Part shown: positions 61,780 through 64,000 of the stretch, piece after piece
Layout of the letters: the number at the start of each line of letters is the position of its first letter
How positions within the stretch are numbered: position 1 is the first letter of the stretch
Translations under genes and position numbers: made by a program
NCBI RefSeq assembly: GCF_954871325.1
Contig: NC_088779.1
Span: 1,071,121 to 1,135,120 of the forward strand
DNA: 64,000 nucleotides
Direction: 5' to 3'
Source of the DNA: Gordionus sp. m RMFG-2023
Taxonomy: Eukaryota; Nematomorpha; Gordioida; Chordodea; Parachordodidae
The notes under the pieces: generated by a model
The model's input: only the letters and a program-made list of their open reading frames with translations
The model's database searches: none
Told to the model about the DNA's origin: nothing

Positions 61780-64000
61780 ACATATTCATGTTATTCTACA
61801 TGGTGCCTCCAGTTTTGGCAAAAGAAACTCGCCTTATGGAAATTTTTTTTTAAAAATAAAATTTTTTTTTTCCCTTTGTAAATATGGTTAATAAAAAAAA
61901 TTATAAAATGGTACAATCGCTATAATAATAATAAATCGAATTATGGTAGAAATAATACATGGTATGATAATAATCAAAGAAAACAAATCCAATACGGTGA
62001 CGGAAATCGTAACAATTACCAATCTTATTACAACAACTCAAATAATTATAGAGGTAATGATAATAATCAGAGAAAGCATATACAATATAACAACAACTCA
62101 AATAATTATAGAGGTAATGATAATAATCAGAGAAAGCAAATACAATATAATAACAACTCAAATAATTATAGAAGTGGCGACGAAAATAATAGAAAGCAAA
62201 TACAATACAATAATGATTATAACATGAATATTGAGGAAATTATTGAAGAGAAAGTTGATTTTACAAAGAACAAAGATGATAATGATTTTAATGTCAACAA
62301 TTTATCTGGTGACGTGATTAATGACAAAGATAACGCATTTATAACTACTGTAAAAGTGAACGATGTTGTTACTTGTATGCAAGTGTACACTGGATCCAAA
62401 TACACTATTATACCTCATGGTCTGGCTAAAAAAAATGGTATTAGAGATCTTAAGAAATCCGAGCTACAACCCACTGCTTATGACGGGAATTTAATCAAAA
62501 TCATAGGAACTACTCAAGTTAAAGTGACTTATGATGGTATTTCGAAATATTTACAAGCGGTAGTAGTTGAATCAAGTAAAAATGCCTTGTTGGGACGTAC
62601 GTGGATCAATGCTTTCAAAAATATTTTAAATAAATTTATAGCAAATATTGACACTAATTACGAAGATGAAATAAAAAAATTGATTAAAGAGTGTGAATCG
62701 AAATTAACTAATGGGCAAATCAACAAAGCAAGTGTCAAGTTACATTTAAGAAGTGATGCCCAACCTAAAATTATACCGCCTAGACGTATTCCTTATTCAA
62801 AAATTAATCTTGTTAGTAATGAAATTAAAAAATGGATACATGATAAAATTATTGAGCCGGTGAATGATGTCCGATGGGCAAGTCCTGTTACCGCTGTCTA
62901 CAAAGATGATGGGAGCATTAGGCTTTGCGCTGATTTTAAGGATACTGTAAACCCAGCTCTAGAAGACTTTAGATACCCTCTACCACGAATTAATGATCTA
63001 ATTGCTAAACTTTCGGAAGGAAAGAAATTTACGAAGATTGACTTTAAAAATGCTTTCTTACAGATTCCAATTGATAAAAGTTGCAGAAATATTTTAACCA
63101 TATCTACGCATAAGGGATATTACCAATTTACTAGACTTCCTTTTGGGCTTAAGACCTCATCTGCAATTTTTCAACAGATCATGGATCAAATCTTCGGTGA
63201 CATGGATGACGTTATATTTTATATTGATGATTTACTTATAACTGGAAAAAACGATGAAGCCCACCTAAACAACATAAAAAAAGTATTTGATAGGATATCA
63301 TCGTATGGGCTAATACCTAACTTTAATAAAAGTGTGTTCTTTAAAAACAAAGTGAGGTTCTTGGGTCATGATATTGACGCTAAGGGGATTCATGCTAATC
63401 ACGACAAAATTGAAGCAATAATTAATATGCCAGAACCAAAATCAGCTGCTGAATTATCAACATTTCTGGGAATGGCTGGCTACTATAGAAAATTTTTGAA
63501 CAATTTTGCGGAAATTGCCGATCCTCTTTATAAGATTGTCAATAAAGAAAAATGGGCTTGGAATCTAGAACACTCTAAAAGTTTTAATGATCTAAAGAAG
63601 TTAATTAGTCTTCCACCTGCTTTGACATATTTTAACCCTGAATTACCTATAGGGATAGCCACTGACGCATCAAAATGTGGTTTAGGAGCTGTACTATTTC
63701 ATATTGAAAAAGATGGTAAAGAAAAACCTATAGCTTTCGCGTCGAGAACTTTATTAAAATCTGAAATGAATTATACCAATATTGAGCGTGAGGCTCTCGC
63801 TATAATGTTTGCCATAAAGAGATTTCAGGAATATTTAATCGGCACAAAATTTACAATTATTACTGACCATAAGCCTCTAGTTCACATCTTCACCAAGGGT
63901 CTTAAGGATAATAGCACCATGTCGTTAAGGCTCCAGAAGTGGAATATTACATTAGGAGGATATGATTTTAATATAAAGTATAAAGCCGGTAAATATAATG
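61780..64000 (+). mobile_element. Ty3/Gypsy element, right part beyond the window
   Basis: The plus strand carries an Asn-rich Gag-like tail with a 20-residue repeat, a retropepsin-like region (about 62350-62620), reverse transcriptase (62760-63330; DFKNAFLQIP, LPFGLKTSSA, YIDDLL, FLGHDI), the connection region (FLGMAGYYRKFL) and RNase H (63640 onward; ATDASKCGLGAVLF, NIEREALAI, TDHKPLV). The visible pol part looks open up to the window end, so this copy is younger than the fossils at 11215 and 22560. A possible primer-binding region is TGGTGCCTCCAGTTTTGGC near 61799. Terminal repeats, integrase and the 3' end are not visible, so wholeness cannot be judged. Confidence 0.9.
62029..62218 (+). 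repeat. 60-bp in-frame tandem repeat in the Gypsy Gag-like region
   Basis: About three units at an exact 60-bp period. Each unit contains AACTCAAATAATTATAG and AGAAAGCA(A/T)ATACAATA and encodes 20 residues including NNSNNYRGNDNNQRKQIQY. Confidence 0.85.

Overview
The window is very A+T-rich, intron-bearing, repeat-dense eukaryotic DNA, most likely from an invertebrate animal. Three kinds of evidence point there: LINE pieces of two types (one with a restriction-like-endonuclease tail, one RTE-like with an APE-type endonuclease), Ty3/Gypsy elements, and many short non-autonomous DNA transposons with 8-bp target duplications of hAT type. No housekeeping gene, rRNA, tRNA or CRISPR array was recognised. 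I cannot name the species.

The main content is an array of one small-gene family that single-frame ORF calling misses because each gene has five tiny exons. Joining exons at GT..AG borders gives proteins of 124-128 residues: a short hydrophobic signal-peptide exon (49-58 bp), a 78-bp exon, a 93-bp exon, a 98-113-bp exon and a 51-bp last exon. Intron phases are 1,1,1,0. Four copies are open from ATG to stop: A (6576-9614 +), B (13843-16493 +), D (38069-41108 +) and E (47528-56342 +). Copy G (26129-32078 -) has exons 2-5 intact but no exon 1 found. Copy C (18939-21693 -) keeps exons 1-3 but has a damaged exon-1 donor and no exons 4-5. F (45805-46051 +) is a remnant of exons 4-5. Shared residues include a Cys at the predicted mature N-terminus, F..NG[ST/V]L in exon 2, TFK[NS]CN.TL and DGF in exon 3, YRLNN in exon 4 and RI[GA]N in exon 5. 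I do not recognise the family. A small secreted protein is the safest description.

Layout: 1-1490 a 5'-truncated LINE on the minus strand; 1491-6530 noncoding DNA with two insertions and the upstream block shared with copy D; 6576-16493 genes A and B, separated by an old Gypsy fossil and a ~260-bp tandem repeat; 18775-26430 an inverted copy of 9320-15925, carrying C, a mirrored Gypsy fossil and the 3' exons of G; 26430-32078 the rest of G, with two nested hAT-like elements in intron 3; 34265-46051 a second unit (upstream block, D, 3' flank, F) with its own insertions; 47528-56342 gene E, spread over 8.8 kb by insertions that include a 4.2-kb foldback element with about 23 units of a ~118-bp satellite; 56690-58655 an RTE-like LINE in two convergent halves; 61780-64000 a younger-looking Gypsy element running off the right edge.

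The array appears to have grown by direct and inverted segmental duplication, with transposons inserting before and after. Filled and empty paralogous sites allow some ordering: the Gypsy fossil predates the inverted duplication, and the 369-bp hAT MITE at 10102 postdates it.
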